Positions 1 to 9,387 are shown, counted from the stretch's first letter. The stretch: DNA of 64,000 bases from Salinicola tamaricis (GCF_003006155.1 NZ_CP023559.1:1922001-1986000); one strand, 5' to 3'. Numbers and translations: made by a program. Notes: generated by a model from the letters alone, not told the origin.

Positions 1-126
1 CGGCTCGACGCCGCGCTGGCGCGTCACCCCGGCCTGCACCTGGGCGGCAACTGGCGCGGCGGTATCGCCGTGGGCGACTGCCTGGAGAATGGCCGGCTGT
101 TGGGTGAGGCGCTCGCCACGCGTTGA
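1..126 (+). CDS. hemY: Protoporphyrinogen/coproporphyrinogen oxidase, C-terminal end (partial)
   Basis: Only the last 41 codons lie in the window. They end in a flavin-enzyme tail containing LHLGGNWRGGIAVGDC, which resembles the C-terminal FAD-contacting segment of HemY/HemG-type protoporphyrinogen oxidases of the haem pathway. The stop codon is at 124-126. The next gene runs convergently from the minus strand with a 35 bp gap. The family call rests on this short motif; another amine-oxidase-fold flavoenzyme is possible. Confidence 0.7.
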   Translation, partial: RLDAALARHPGLHLGGNWRGGIAVGDCLENGRLLGEALATR

Positions 127-161
127 GCGGCGAGCGCGGGGCGGTCGTGACTTGTCGGCCG

Positions 162-1019
<858 letters not shown>

Positions 1020-1109
1020 GAAACCCCTCGGCGTGCGGCTGTGGATAGAGTATCGATTATGGACTTGTGCACAGGCAGTTTAGCAAGTCGGCTGGCAAAG
1101 CTCCGCCGT

Positions 1110-2063
1110 TCAGTAGCCGCGCGCGGCATCGGCGAGGTCGGCGACTTCGCCGTGGGCCTCGAACTGTCGGATATTGGCGGCGACGATACGACTGCCGCTC
1201 TCCGGGTCGATCAGCGAGGCGACATGCGGTGTCACGGTGATCTGCGGGTGGCGCCAGAACGGATGCGCCGGGGGTAGCGGTTCCTGACGGAAGACGTCGA
1301 GGGTAGCGTGACTCAGCTGGCCGCTGGCGAGCGCAGCGAGCAGGTCTTCTTCGACCAGGTGGGGGCCGCGCCCGGCGTTGATCAGGCTGGCGCCGCGGGG
1401 CAGCTTGGCGAACAGCGCGGCGTCGAGGAGATTCTCGGTGGCGGGCGTCAGCGGCAGCAGACACACCAGAATCTCGCAGCGCTGGAGGAAGGTCGCGAAT
1501 TCGGCCTCGCCGGCGTAAGTCACGACCCCTTCGATCGCGCGCGGGGTGCGTGCCCAGCCGAGCGTCTCGAAGCCGAGCGCGGCGAGCGTTCGCGCCGCGG
1601 CACCGCCGAGGTTGCCGAGCCCCATGACCCCGACCCGGCGCCGGGTGGCCGGCGGCACCACCTGCTGCGCCCAGCGCTGTTGGCGCTGGTTGGCGGCAAT
1701 CACGGGCATCCCACGATGATGGCGCAGCACGTGCAGCGCCACGTACTCGCGCATGCTCTGAGTCAGATCCGTGCCCACCGTGCGGATGATCGGCACCCCC
1801 GATGGCAGCTCGCGGTCGGCGAGGACGTGATCGATGCCCGCCCCCAGCGAGACGATCGCCTTGAGGTTGGGAAAGGGCGTGAAGGTGCCGTCGACGGGGC
1901 GCCAGACCACCGCATAGCGGACCGCGGCCGGGTCGCCGGGATCCTCCGCCGGGCGCAGCGTCCACTCGGGCAGCAGCGGCGCGAGCTGGGCGATCCACCA
2001 ATCGGTCTTGGCCGCATCGGGTATCGAGACGACGATCGTGGCACGCGTCGGGACGGCATTCAT
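1110..2063 (-). CDS. ghrA: Glyoxylate/hydroxypyruvate reductase A-like D-2-hydroxyacid dehydrogenase
   Basis: A 317-residue NAD(P)H-dependent reductase that probably converts glyoxylate to glycolate and hydroxypyruvate to glycerate. The Rossmann glycine motif is GVMGLGNLGG near residue 147. The catalytic Arg lies in INAGRGPHL, the Glu in DVFRQEPLP and the His in TPHVASL, the order expected for GhrA-type enzymes. SLGAGIDHVL near residue 72 is the family substrate-loop signature. The start overlaps the stop of the upstream gamma-glutamyltransferase gene by four bases (ATGA), so the two are translationally coupled. The reading frame is intact. Confidence 0.88.
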   Translation of the reverse strand: MNAVPTRATIVVSIPDAAKTDWWIAQLAPLLPEWTLRPAEDPGDPAAVRYAVVWRPVDGTFTPFPNLKAIVSLGAGIDHVLADRELPSGVPIIRTVGTDLTQSMREYVALHVLRHHRGMPVIAANQRQQRWAQQVVPPATRRRVGVMGLGNLGGAAARTLAALGFETLGWARTPRAIEGVVTYAGEAEFATFLQRCEILVCLLPLTPATENLLDAALFAKLPRGASLINAGRGPHLVEEDLLAALASGQLSHATLDVFRQEPLPPAHPFWRHPQITVTPHVASLIDPESGSRIVAANIRQFEAHGEVADLADAARGY

Positions 2064-3730
2064 GGGCGCACCTCCGGCGCGGTGTCGGCGAGCGGGTCGA
2101 GCTGGAACGGCGCCGGCGTGGCGCCGCCGCCGATCGGCTGGGTGGGATCATTTAGACCAACGCATTCACCCGACGCGGGATCGCGCGCCACCCCCGAGAC
2201 ACAGGCATAGAGCTTGGGAAACACCAGCGATTGGGCGATCTCCAGCGTGAAGCGCGATTCCAGCGCGGCCAGCGTTGGTGCGTCGAAGCGCGGGTCGACG
2301 CGTATCGAGCCGCGGTGGCTGGCGTCGAGACGCGGGTGATGCATGGCTTCCTCCAGGCTCATGCCGAAGTCCATCATCAGCGCTGCGACCTGGGTCACCG
2401 CCGGCATGATCAGGTTGCCGCCGGATGCGCCCACCGAGAAGCGCGCCTCGCCGTCCTTCACCGCCACCGTGGGGCACATGTTCGACGAGTTGATGCGCTT
2501 GCCGCCGGCCATGGTCGTGGGGTAGCCGGGGCGCGGGTCGAAGTAGCTGACGCTGTCGTTCATCAGCATGCCGGTGGTGGGCAACGTGACCCCGGAGCCG
2601 AAGCGGTTGAGCAGGGTGTAGGTGAGCGCGACCATGTTGCCGTCGGCATCCACCGCGGACATCGACGACGTGCAGGCGCCGTGCTCGCCGTCGATGCTCT
2701 CTCCGTTTGCGTTCCCTCCGTTCACATCCTCGCCGGCACGTGGCGGCAGCACGCCGGTGCGGATCTTGTGCTGGCGCCAGCACGCTTCCAGCGCCTCGGC
2801 GTAGGCCACCCAGGTCGCTGGGGTCGGCCGTGCGGGTGGCGCCGGTATGGCAGCCTCGGCGTGGGCCAGCATCTCGCGCTGACGTAGCCCGCCCGAGGCC
2901 TCTCCGGGGGTGTAGAGCGTATAGCCACGGTGCGAGGCCATCATCGGCGCGTATTCGCGCACCGCGTAGCCTGCCAGATCTTCATGCGAGAGGCGTGAAC
3001 CGCCGGCCTGGAGATCGGCGACGATCTTCGCCGCCAGTTGCCCGCGATAGAAGGTCTCGGCACCGCCGGCGGCGATCTCGCGGAGCGTGTCGGCCAGCTG
3101 CGGTAGGCGAAGGCGGCTCTCCGGCGTGGCCGGATGCCCACCGGGCAGGTAGATCGCCGCTGAGGTGGGGTCGCGGGCCAGGGTAGGGGCACATAGCGCG
3201 ATCTGCAGCGTGGTGAACCAGTCGACGTGCAGGCCGCGTTCGGCAAGCGTGATGGCCGGCGCCATGACCTCGGCGCGGGGGCGCGAGCCGAAGCGGGTCA
3301 GTGCATGGTCGAGCCCGGCCACCGCGCCGGGCACGGTGATCGAGCGATAGCCTGCGATGTTGGCGTCGTCGACCACACCGGGAAAGCCCATCGGAGTCTT
3401 GGGCCGGGCGGGGTCGATCGGGTAGTCGGCGAGACGGATGGCGCCCGGCAGCGTGCCCTGGAAATCGAGCGCCACGGCGCGCTGTTCCCGGGCCAGCCAG
3501 ATCACCATGAAGCCCGAGCCGCCCAGCCCGCACATCCATGGCTCGACGGCGTTGAGGGCGTAAGCGGTGGCGACGATGGCATCGACGGCATTGCCGCCGG
3601 CATCGAGCTGGGCCGCTCCGGCGCGGGCGGCGAGTCGGTGCTGGGCGGCGACCGCGCCCCGCGGCGAGCGCACCGGCGCGGTGGTCAGGGTCCAGTTGTC
3701 GCTATCGGCATGGGGGCTGGGGAGAATCAT
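2060..3730 (-). CDS. Gamma-glutamyltransferase family protein
   Basis: A 556-residue N-terminal-nucleophile hydrolase of the gamma-glutamyltranspeptidase family. Family motifs include DAGGNAVDAIVAT near residue 43, GLGGSGF, and the autoprocessing site CTSSMSAVD near residue 354, where the Thr would become the catalytic nucleophile. The oxyanion-hole region matches GASGGNLI. There is no clear signal peptide, so it may be cytoplasmic, unlike E. coli Ggt. The H-[FY] that usually follows the nucleophile is changed (SSMS), so substrate preference may differ from glutathione. It is the first gene of a two-gene operon with the ghrA-like reductase. Confidence 0.85.
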   Translation of the reverse strand: MILPSPHADSDNWTLTTAPVRSPRGAVAAQHRLAARAGAAQLDAGGNAVDAIVATAYALNAVEPWMCGLGGSGFMVIWLAREQRAVALDFQGTLPGAIRLADYPIDPARPKTPMGFPGVVDDANIAGYRSITVPGAVAGLDHALTRFGSRPRAEVMAPAITLAERGLHVDWFTTLQIALCAPTLARDPTSAAIYLPGGHPATPESRLRLPQLADTLREIAAGGAETFYRGQLAAKIVADLQAGGSRLSHEDLAGYAVREYAPMMASHRGYTLYTPGEASGGLRQREMLAHAEAAIPAPPARPTPATWVAYAEALEACWRQHKIRTGVLPPRAGEDVNGGNANGESIDGEHGACTSSMSAVDADGNMVALTYTLLNRFGSGVTLPTTGMLMNDSVSYFDPRPGYPTTMAGGKRINSSNMCPTVAVKDGEARFSVGASGGNLIMPAVTQVAALMMDFGMSLEEAMHHPRLDASHRGSIRVDPRFDAPTLAALESRFTLEIAQSLVFPKLYACVSGVARDPASGECVGLNDPTQPIGGGATPAPFQLDPLADTAPEVRP

Positions 3731-3832
3731 GGCCGGGTGGCCTCGCGCTGTCGGGTCTCCCTGCGATCATACGGCCTGTGGCGCAAAGATCATCCCGCAG
3801 GAGCGATCGGCGCGCGCTGGCAGTTGTCCTGC

Positions 3833-3979
3833 CTAGGGTCTGTACGAAAACTGCCTGCGCTCAGCAATACGGCGTTAAAAATCGACTCAAAATGCTCATT
3901 TACACCCCGTAAACTCCGCTTTTTCATCGATTTTTGCCTTGTCTTGCCATCGCTCGCCGACTTTTCGTACAAACCCTAG
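3833..3979. mobile_element. MITE-like element with 14-bp inverted ends and CTAG target duplication
   Basis: The ends are near-perfect inverted repeats: CTAGGGTCTGTACGAAAA at 3833-3850 and TTTTCGTACAAACCCTAG at 3962-3979, with 17 of 18 positions matching. The outer CTAG on both sides looks like a 4-bp target duplication of the YTAR type known for IS5-group elements. The core of about 139 bp is AT-richer than its surroundings and has no transposase, so it is probably a non-autonomous derivative mobilised in trans. No full-length parent is in this window. Confidence 0.65.
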
Positions 3980-3980
3980 C

Positions 3981-4120
3981 CTTAGAACACATGGGCTTAT
4001 CCGGCGGCAGGGCGTCGCGAGGGCGCTGTGAACCCCTCCCTGGGCGCTACCTTTGCCATCCCTGGCAAAGGACCCTCGCTTTGCCCTGCCTCCGACACCC
4101 ATTGTCAGAGGGTTTGGAAA
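3981..4120 (-). repeat. Dispersed 140-bp intergenic repeat, copy A
   Basis: Inverted relative to copies B (8834) and C (31654). It shares the core hairpin TTTGCCAGGGATGGCAAA and flanking blocks such as GGTAGCGCCCAGGGA and CGCCCTCGCGACGCCCTGCC on the minus strand. It lies directly downstream of the TDT transporter stop codon. Open frames through it give a spurious peptide start beginning MNPSLGATFAIPG, which can mislead gene callers. Confidence 0.85.
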
Positions 4121-4127
4121 TACCCTC

Positions 4128-5111
4128 TTAGGCGGCGCCTGCGGCCAAGCGCCAGCTACCCAGATAGAAGCCGAGATAGCGCAGCGCCACATAGCCGACG
4201 ATCACACTGGCGACGACGATCTCCAGCGTGGCCAGGCCATGCACGATGGCGATGTCGTGGTGATGGAAGCCGACCTGTTGCATCCAGGCAGCGGTCTTCA
4301 CCAGCGCCGTGGCGCCGATCACCATGGGGAAAGTGAAGGCGGCGTAGCCGGGGCTGTAGGGCAGGCGCAGCAGCCGGATGAAGGCCAGGTAGATGATCAA
4401 CGTCATCAGCACCGCGATGCCGCCGAGTAGGGCCACCAGCAGCGGCGAGGGGCTGGCGACCACGCTCAGATAGCCGGCCAGCGAGAGGCTGGCGGGGGCC
4501 GCCATGATCGCGATGGTGGGCTTGGCCGGGTCGGGGATCTCGGCGGCGAAGATCAGCCGGTAGATCATCACCGGCAGCAGCACCGCGTAGAGACCCATGC
4601 CCAGCCAGAGCAGGCCCAGGGCGAGCGGATGCAGCGCGGCCACGCCAGGGAAGGCGACGTCGGCGACGATGATACCCACCGGCGGCACGAACCACGCCGG
4701 CACCATGTGGTGCAGCTCGAAGCCGCGCACCCGGTGTACCACGAAGGCGATCAGGAACAGCAGGTGCAGGGCCACCGCGGCCAGCCACAGGGTCACGCCC
4801 AGGTTTGGTGCGAGCCAGGTGCCCGCGGCCTTCGAGACCACCATGGTCGCCATGGCGAAGGTGGGGACCACGCTGCCGACTACCGGGTGGGCCAGATCCG
4901 CCCACAGCAGCCGTGGGTGGAGCACGAACTTGGCCGTCAGCAGCGCCAGCAGCACGCTGGCGATCAGCGCGCCGCAGACCTGCGCCACACCGCCCAGCGG
5001 GGCGAAGCTCTCCCACGCCCAGCCTAGACTCGAGATGCCAAGGGCCAGGCCGGCCATGGGGGTGGGGGCGTGCTGCAGGCGCTGGTGCAGGGTCATCAGG
5101 CGTGTCGCCAT
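4128..5111 (-). CDS. TDT family transporter (TehA/SLAC1-like)
   Basis: A 327-residue inner-membrane protein with about ten hydrophobic segments and the N-terminal GLALGISSLGWAWE typical of the tellurite-resistance/dicarboxylate transporter family, which includes TehA, the Mae1 malate carrier, plant SLAC1 anion channels and the Ssu1 sulfite pump. The substrate cannot be fixed from sequence; a small anion such as sulfite, malate or nitrate is likely. The divergent LysR-type gene 181 bp away is probably its regulator. The reading frame is intact. Confidence 0.82.
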   Translation of the reverse strand: MATRLMTLHQRLQHAPTPMAGLALGISSLGWAWESFAPLGGVAQVCGALIASVLLALLTAKFVLHPRLLWADLAHPVVGSVVPTFAMATMVVSKAAGTWLAPNLGVTLWLAAVALHLLFLIAFVVHRVRGFELHHMVPAWFVPPVGIIVADVAFPGVAALHPLALGLLWLGMGLYAVLLPVMIYRLIFAAEIPDPAKPTIAIMAAPASLSLAGYLSVVASPSPLLVALLGGIAVLMTLIIYLAFIRLLRLPYSPGYAAFTFPMVIGATALVKTAAWMQQVGFHHHDIAIVHGLATLEIVVASVIVGYVALRYLGFYLGSWRLAAGAA

Positions 5112-5292
5112 GGGAACCTCGACGGTGAGGATGATCGAATGCCGCCCATCTTATGGCTTTTCGTGCTATCGATATATTTTAACTTTTTTCACTAGACGTT
5201 TTATTCTATTTAACGGATTTGCCTGTCCTGCTCTGTGAACGCGATCACCGAGATACGACTCCCGAGACAGGCCCCGCCACGAGAGGCAACCC

Positions 5293-6198
5293 ATGGCCAT
5301 CACCCTGCGCCAGCTCCAGGTCTTCGTCAGCGTGACCCGGGAGCGCACCCTGACCGCCGCGGCCGAAAGGCTGGCGCTGAGCAAGCCGGCGCTGAGCATC
5401 GCCCTGGCCGAGCTGGAGAAGCAGTGCGGTCGAACCCTGTTCGACCGCCACCGCAATCGGCTCTATCTCAACGACCAGGGGCGCCGGCTGCTGCCGCTGG
5501 CGGATGAGCTGCTGGCGCGCAGCGCGACCCTCGAACAGCTGTTCGATGACGCCACCACGCTAGGGGGCCAGCTGCACATCGGCGCCAGCTACACCATCGG
5601 TCATCAGTTGCTGCCACATCTGCTGCGCGACTTTCGTGATGCCACCGGCCATCGGGAGCAGCAGCTCACCATCGCCAACAGCGCCGCGATCTGTAGCGCG
5701 CTGGAGGCGTTCGAGCTGGATATCGGCATGATCGAGGGGCGCGTCGCCGATGCGCGCTTCGACGTCACCCCCTGGCGCCGGGATCGGCTGGTGGTGACCG
5801 CCGCCGCCGACCATCCGCTGGCCGCGGCAGGGCCGCTGGAGATCGAGGCGCTGGCGGCGGAGGCGTGGCTGCTGCGCGAGCCGGGTTCGGGCACCCGCGA
5901 GCAGTTCATGCGCTATATCGCGCCCAGGCTGCCGGCGTGGCGAGCGGGTTTGGAGATCAACTCCGCCGAGGCGATCATCAATGCCACCGCGGCGGGGCTG
6001 GGGCTGACCTGCCTGTCGCGGCTGGAGGCGCGCCATGCGCTGCGCGACGGACGCCTGGTCGAACTCGACGTGGGCCTGGAGATGACCCGCGAGTTCAGCC
6101 TGGTGATGCATCGCGACAAGTATCGCAGCCCGCTGCTCGAACGTTTCGTGGCCTTCTGTCGGGCGGCGGGGAACCCCGAGGACGATGACTTGGTCTAG
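5293..6198 (+). CDS. LysR family transcriptional regulator
   Basis: A 301-residue regulator. The N-terminal winged helix-turn-helix covers residues 1-60, with LRQLQVFVSVTRERTLTAAA and SKPALSIALAELEKQCG. The periplasmic-binding-protein-like effector domain runs from about residue 90, with GASYTIGHQLLPHLL at its start. The start ATG follows a purine-rich site ending ACGAGAGGCAACCC. The gene is divergent from the TDT transporter, the usual arrangement of a LysR regulator and its target. The AT-rich stretch near 5165-5215 would hold the shared promoters and operator. Confidence 0.9.
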   Translation: MAITLRQLQVFVSVTRERTLTAAAERLALSKPALSIALAELEKQCGRTLFDRHRNRLYLNDQGRRLLPLADELLARSATLEQLFDDATTLGGQLHIGASYTIGHQLLPHLLRDFRDATGHREQQLTIANSAAICSALEAFELDIGMIEGRVADARFDVTPWRRDRLVVTAAADHPLAAAGPLEIEALAAEAWLLREPGSGTREQFMRYIAPRLPAWRAGLEINSAEAIINATAAGLGLTCLSRLEARHALRDGRLVELDVGLEMTREFSLVMHRDKYRSPLLERFVAFCRAAGNPEDDDLV

Positions 6199-6254
6199 TC
6201 TGATGAGAGGGCCGGATAGGGACGCCGGCCACGGGTATCGCCAAAGGAGAGGTC

Positions 6255-6442
6255 ATGATCATTACGTGGGTGAATTCAAACGTCTGCTCGACGCCTACGA
6301 CGACAGTCTGGAGCTGAGTTTCAGCGGGCTCGAGTACCACCGTCTCAAGCAGAAGGGCGACGCTCACCTCGAGGTCGAGTTCGAGGAGAAGGTGTTCAAG
6401 GACAAGCAGGGCCATACCCGGGTTCACGACGACAAGTACTGA
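6255..6442 (+). CDS. Small acidic protein of unknown function (start frameshifted)
   Basis: The clear coding part reads VGEFKRLLDAYDDSLELSFS and continues, charged and helical, to a stop at 6440-6442, giving about 60 residues. I do not recognise a characterised family. A good ribosome site AAAGGAG (6243-6249) sits five bases before the ATG at 6255, but this ATG is out of frame with the body. Adding one base between 6257 and 6264 would join them (M-x-H-Y-V-G-E-F). Otherwise the start would be the GTG at 6266, too far from the ribosome site. A one-base deletion in the sequence is likely. Confidence 0.6.
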
Positions 6443-6497
6443 CGCTCGCCGCATGCCACGGCGCCGGGTGCGCGCATCGGCCGCGCCGGTGCCGCCG

Positions 6498-6525
6498 GCC
6501 GCGGGATTACCCGCGGCGCGTTTTT
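6498..6525 (+). terminator. Rho-independent terminator
   Basis: Stem GCCGCGGG / CCCGCGGC with an ATTA loop, followed by GCG and five Ts. It closes the LysR and small-protein transcription unit before ubiM. Confidence 0.8.
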
Positions 6526-6564
6526 GGTTATCTTGACGCCCCATCACGGTAGGGAGCGGCAGAG

Positions 6565-7779
6565 ATGGAAGGTTCCACCCCCACAACGCGGGTCGACGTC
6601 GCGATCGTCGGCGCCGGTCCGATCGGTTTGTGTTTCGCCAACGCGCTGTCGCGGCGCGGCGTCAGCGCGCTGCTGATCGATCGCCAAGCGCGCGCCAGTC
6701 TCGAAGCGCCGGGAAGCGACGGCCGCGAGATCGCGCTGACCCGCGCCTCGCAGCAGACCCTCGAAGCGCTCGGCGTGTGGCCGCAGATCCCCGCGGAAGA
6801 GCGCGCGACGATGCGCGCCGCCAAGGTCTTCAACGGTGAGTCGCTGTTCGCGATGCAGATCGCACCCCGCGCGGGGCAGGATGCCGAGCTTGGCTGCCTG
6901 GTGCCCAACCGGGTGATCCGCGCCGCCGCCTTTGCCGCGCTCACCGACCCGGCTCAGGGGCGGGCCGAGGTGTTGTGGCGCTGCGAGAGCGAGATCGAGA
7001 CCTTCGCGCCCAGCGCCGACGACAGCAGCGTCGAGATTCGCCTGGCCGGCGGCGAGACCGTCGAGGCCGCGCTGCTGGTGGCGGCGGACAGCCGCTTCTC
7101 GACCACGCGCCGAGCGATGGGCATCCCCGCGCATACCTATCAGCACGGCCAGCACATGCTGGTGTGCCGCATGCACCACGAACAAGCGCATGATTTCAGC
7201 GCCTGGGAGTGGTTCGGCCATGGTCAGACGCTGGCGCTGCTGCCGGTGGATACCCACTGCTCTTCGGTGGTGCTGACGCTGCCGCCGGCGCAGATGGATG
7301 CACTGATGGCGCTGCCCCAGGCCGACTTCGACGCCGAGATCACCCGCCGCTTCGAGGGCCGCCTGGGAGCGATGACCCGGGCCGCCGAGGCGCGTCGCTA
7401 CCCGTTGGTCAGTGTCTATGCCGAGCGCTTCGTGGGGCCGCGCCAGGCGCTGCTCGGCGATGCCGCGGTGGGCATGCATCCGGTCACCGCGCACGGCTTC
7501 AACCTCGGTCTCGAGGGCGTGCGCCGGCTCGCCGGGCTGATCGGTGATGCCCGCGCGGCGGGGCAGGATATCGGTGCACCGCGGCTGCTGGCGCGCTACC
7601 AGCGCCAGCAGCGCCTGGCCACCGGGCCGCTGTTCGCCGCCACCCTGGCGATCGTCGGTCTCTACACCGACGAGCGACCGCCGGCGCGACTGCTGCGCCA
7701 GGCCATATTACGTGCCGGCGACGCCGCCTGGCCGGTGCGGCGGCTGATCGCCAGCCACCTGATGCGCTCTGCAAGCTAG
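6565..7779 (+). CDS. ubiM: UbiH/UbiF/COQ6-family FAD hydroxylase, probably UbiM
   Basis: A 404-residue flavoprotein monooxygenase of ubiquinone biosynthesis. The FAD dinucleotide motif is VAIVGAGPIGLCFA near residue 12. DGREIALTRASQQTLEALG near residue 52 and the second FAD motif LLGDAAVGMHPVTAHGFNLG near residue 294 match the UbiH/VisC/COQ6 family. The spacing after the first motif and FDGREIAL-like block look most like UbiM, known in some proteobacteria as an alternative 5-demethoxyubiquinol hydroxylase replacing UbiF or Coq7. UbiF or UbiH remain possible. A GGGAG ribosome site precedes the start. The frame is intact. Confidence 0.75.
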   Translation: MEGSTPTTRVDVAIVGAGPIGLCFANALSRRGVSALLIDRQARASLEAPGSDGREIALTRASQQTLEALGVWPQIPAEERATMRAAKVFNGESLFAMQIAPRAGQDAELGCLVPNRVIRAAAFAALTDPAQGRAEVLWRCESEIETFAPSADDSSVEIRLAGGETVEAALLVAADSRFSTTRRAMGIPAHTYQHGQHMLVCRMHHEQAHDFSAWEWFGHGQTLALLPVDTHCSSVVLTLPPAQMDALMALPQADFDAEITRRFEGRLGAMTRAAEARRYPLVSVYAERFVGPRQALLGDAAVGMHPVTAHGFNLGLEGVRRLAGLIGDARAAGQDIGAPRLLARYQRQQRLATGPLFAATLAIVGLYTDERPPARLLRQAILRAGDAAWPVRRLIASHLMRSAS

Positions 7780-7921
7780 CGCGGATCACGGCACCACCGA
7801 GAGGCGGATTTGCCACTAGGTTCAGTACGCGAGATCGATTTCGACACATTTCATCGCCGTGCCCCGGCACAGAGTTTTCGATATCCGGCGGTGCGGCTCT
7901 CATCCGCAGGGAGAACGACAC

Positions 7922-8827
7922 ATGGAACTCGCAATGGTGGGGCTGGGGCGCATGGGCGCCAATATGGCCGAGCGGCTGGTACGCGGTGGGCACCGGGTTG
8001 TTGGCTCCGATCCGAGCGCGGAGGCGCGTGCCAAGGCGGCGGACAAGGGCATCGAGCCGGCCGAATCGCTGGCGGCGGCGGTGGCCGCGCTGCCGTCGCC
8101 GCGGATCGTGTGGCTGATGGTGCCGGCGGGGGACCTCGTCGATAAGCTGCTCGCCGACCTCGAGCCGCTGCTGGCGGCGGACGATGTGGTCATCGATGGC
8201 GGCAACTCCCTCTACAAGGACAGCCTGCGCCGGGCCGAGCGCGCCAGCGAGAAAGGGCTGCACTTCGTCGATGTGGGCACCAGCGGCGGGGTCTGGGGGC
8301 TCGCCGAGGGCTACAGCATGATGGTCGGCGGCGAGACCGCGGTGGTCGAGGCGCTCACCCCACTGTTCGAGGCCCTGGCGCCGGCGCCGGACAAGGGCTG
8401 GGGGCATGTCGGCCCCGCCGGTGCCGGCCATTTCACCAAGATGGTCCACAACGGGATCGAGTACGGGCTGATGCAGGCCTACGCCGAAGGCTTCGCGATC
8501 ATGGGCAAGAAAGCGGAGTTCGGCGTCGACCTGCACCAGGTCGCCGAGATCTGGCGCTACGGCAGCGTGGTGCGTTCGTGGCTGCTCGACCTGACCGCCG
8601 ATGCGCTGGACAAGAACCCCGGCCTGGAGGGCATCGCGCCCTACGTGTCCGACTCCGGAGAAGGGCGCTGGACCGTGGCCGAGGCGCTCGAGCTTGACGT
8701 CAGCGCGCCAGTCATTACCCTCTCCCTGCTCGAACGCCTGCGCTCGCGCGAAGCCGACTCCTTCGGTGACAAGCTGCTTGCTGCGATGCGCAACGAGTTC
8801 GGCGGTCACGCGATCAAGTCGGATTAG
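7922..8827 (+). CDS. gnd: 6-phosphogluconate dehydrogenase, short decarboxylating type
   Basis: A 301-residue enzyme of the pentose phosphate pathway converting 6-phosphogluconate to ribulose 5-phosphate. Rossmann motif MVGLGRMGANM is at the N-terminus. VDVGTSGGVWGL near residue 113 carries the substrate-binding SGG, and GAGHFTKMVHNGIEYG near residue 165 carries the catalytic Lys and His-Asn. The length fits the short YqeC/GndA type, about 300 residues, not the 470-residue enzyme. The ATG at 7922 follows a CAGGGAGAA ribosome site; the frame is open upstream without one. A dispersed repeat starts six bases after the stop. Confidence 0.9.
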   Translation: MELAMVGLGRMGANMAERLVRGGHRVVGSDPSAEARAKAADKGIEPAESLAAAVAALPSPRIVWLMVPAGDLVDKLLADLEPLLAADDVVIDGGNSLYKDSLRRAERASEKGLHFVDVGTSGGVWGLAEGYSMMVGGETAVVEALTPLFEALAPAPDKGWGHVGPAGAGHFTKMVHNGIEYGLMQAYAEGFAIMGKKAEFGVDLHQVAEIWRYGSVVRSWLLDLTADALDKNPGLEGIAPYVSDSGEGRWTVAEALELDVSAPVITLSLLERLRSREADSFGDKLLAAMRNEFGGHAIKSD

Positions 8828-8833
8828 CGCCCA

Positions 8834-8994
8834 TTTCCAAACTCTCTGACGATGGGCGCCGGGGGCAGGGCAAAGCGAGGGTCCGTTGCCAGGGATGGCA
8901 AAGGTAGCGCCCAGGGAAGGGTTCACAGCGCCCTCGCGACGCCCTGCCGCCGGATAAGCTCACGTCGTCTAGCGGTAGTGAAATGCGTTCTTAG
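8834..8994 (+). repeat. Dispersed 140-bp intergenic repeat, copy B
   Basis: This copy starts right after the gnd stop codon with TTTCCAAACTCTCTGACGAT, followed by the shared block with the central hairpin (TTGCCAGGGATGGCAA) and the CACGTCGTCTAGCGG block also present in copy C. Copies A, B and C are nearly identical across about 130 bases. Confidence 0.87.
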
Positions 8995-9063
8995 GCCCTG
9001 ACGAGAGGGCGCTCGTCACACCTCGGGCCCTACCCGATATCGCCCCTACCAGATGTAGTATGC

Positions 9064-9109
9064 CGAGCGCGCCGTTCGCTACCAGTCGAACGGCGCGCTC
9101 GACGTTTTT
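9064..9109 (+). terminator. Strong intrinsic terminator
   Basis: A perfect 15-bp stem (CGAGCGCGCCGTTCG and its complement) with the 8-base loop CTACCAGT, followed by ACG and TTTTT. It lies about 240 bases beyond gnd and past the repeat, so it ends either a long gnd transcript or an unannotated short RNA starting between 8995 and 9063. Confidence 0.8.
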
Positions 9110-9220
9110 GGGGCCCTTGGCTGCCGTTGTCGAGGCCGTTTTCCTCCCCCGAGGAAGAAATTTCCACCCCTTGACAGGGCGTGAGGCGCACAACGGTGGG
9201 CCCTCCCGAAGGGGTCGAAA

Positions 9221-9229
9221 ATATCCACA
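9221..9229 (+). promoter_or_regulatory. DnaA-box-like site in the nrd control region
   Basis: ATATCCACA matches the DnaA box TTATCCACA at 8 of 9 positions, 17 bases before the first NrdR site. DnaA control is known for E. coli nrdAB. On its own the match is weak. Confidence 0.35.
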
Positions 9230-9245
9230 GGGAATGCACAGAAAA

Positions 9246-9292
9246 AAACCACATCTATGCTTGGAAAAACGCCAGGCTACCATATATAGTGT
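9246..9292 (+). promoter_or_regulatory. Tandem NrdR boxes upstream of nrdHIEF
   Basis: Box 2 (9277-9292, CTACCATATATAGTGT) matches the NrdR consensus ACACWATATATWGTGT at 13 of 16 positions. Box 1 (9246-9261, AAACCACATCTATGCT) is weaker at 9 of 16. Their start-to-start spacing is 31 bases, the three-helical-turn spacing typical of NrdR pairs. NrdR represses ribonucleotide reductase operons when dATP is high. Confidence 0.7.
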
Positions 9293-9387
9293 TTTTCCAG
9301 AGGCGGTCGACACCACGCAACGGGTGTCCAGACGCCGCCAAGGCCCGCGCCATCGGCCAGCGATGGGCGCTATTTCCTATCACGGAT

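Larger units (their letters stand above)
3731..4127. other. Intergenic region holding two repeat elements
   Basis: This 397 bp gap between the ggt promoter side and the 3' end of the TDT gene contains no credible gene. It is almost filled by a MITE-like element (3833-3979) and a copy of the dispersed 140 bp repeat (3981-4120). The first 100 bases upstream of ggt presumably carry its promoter. Confidence 0.7.
8828..9385. other. Intergenic region upstream of the nrd operon
   Basis: This stretch of about 560 bp holds repeat copy B, a strong terminator (9064-9109) and the nrd control region. No convincing protein gene was seen; the frames crossing it (such as one across 9060-9392) have no recognisable product. 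Confidence 0.65.

Noticed and set aside
7499..8926. 475-codon minus-strand frame starting MNPSLGATFAIPG
   Set aside because: Its start lies inside repeat copy B and the rest is antisense to gnd and ubiM. The same false start occurs in copies A and C.
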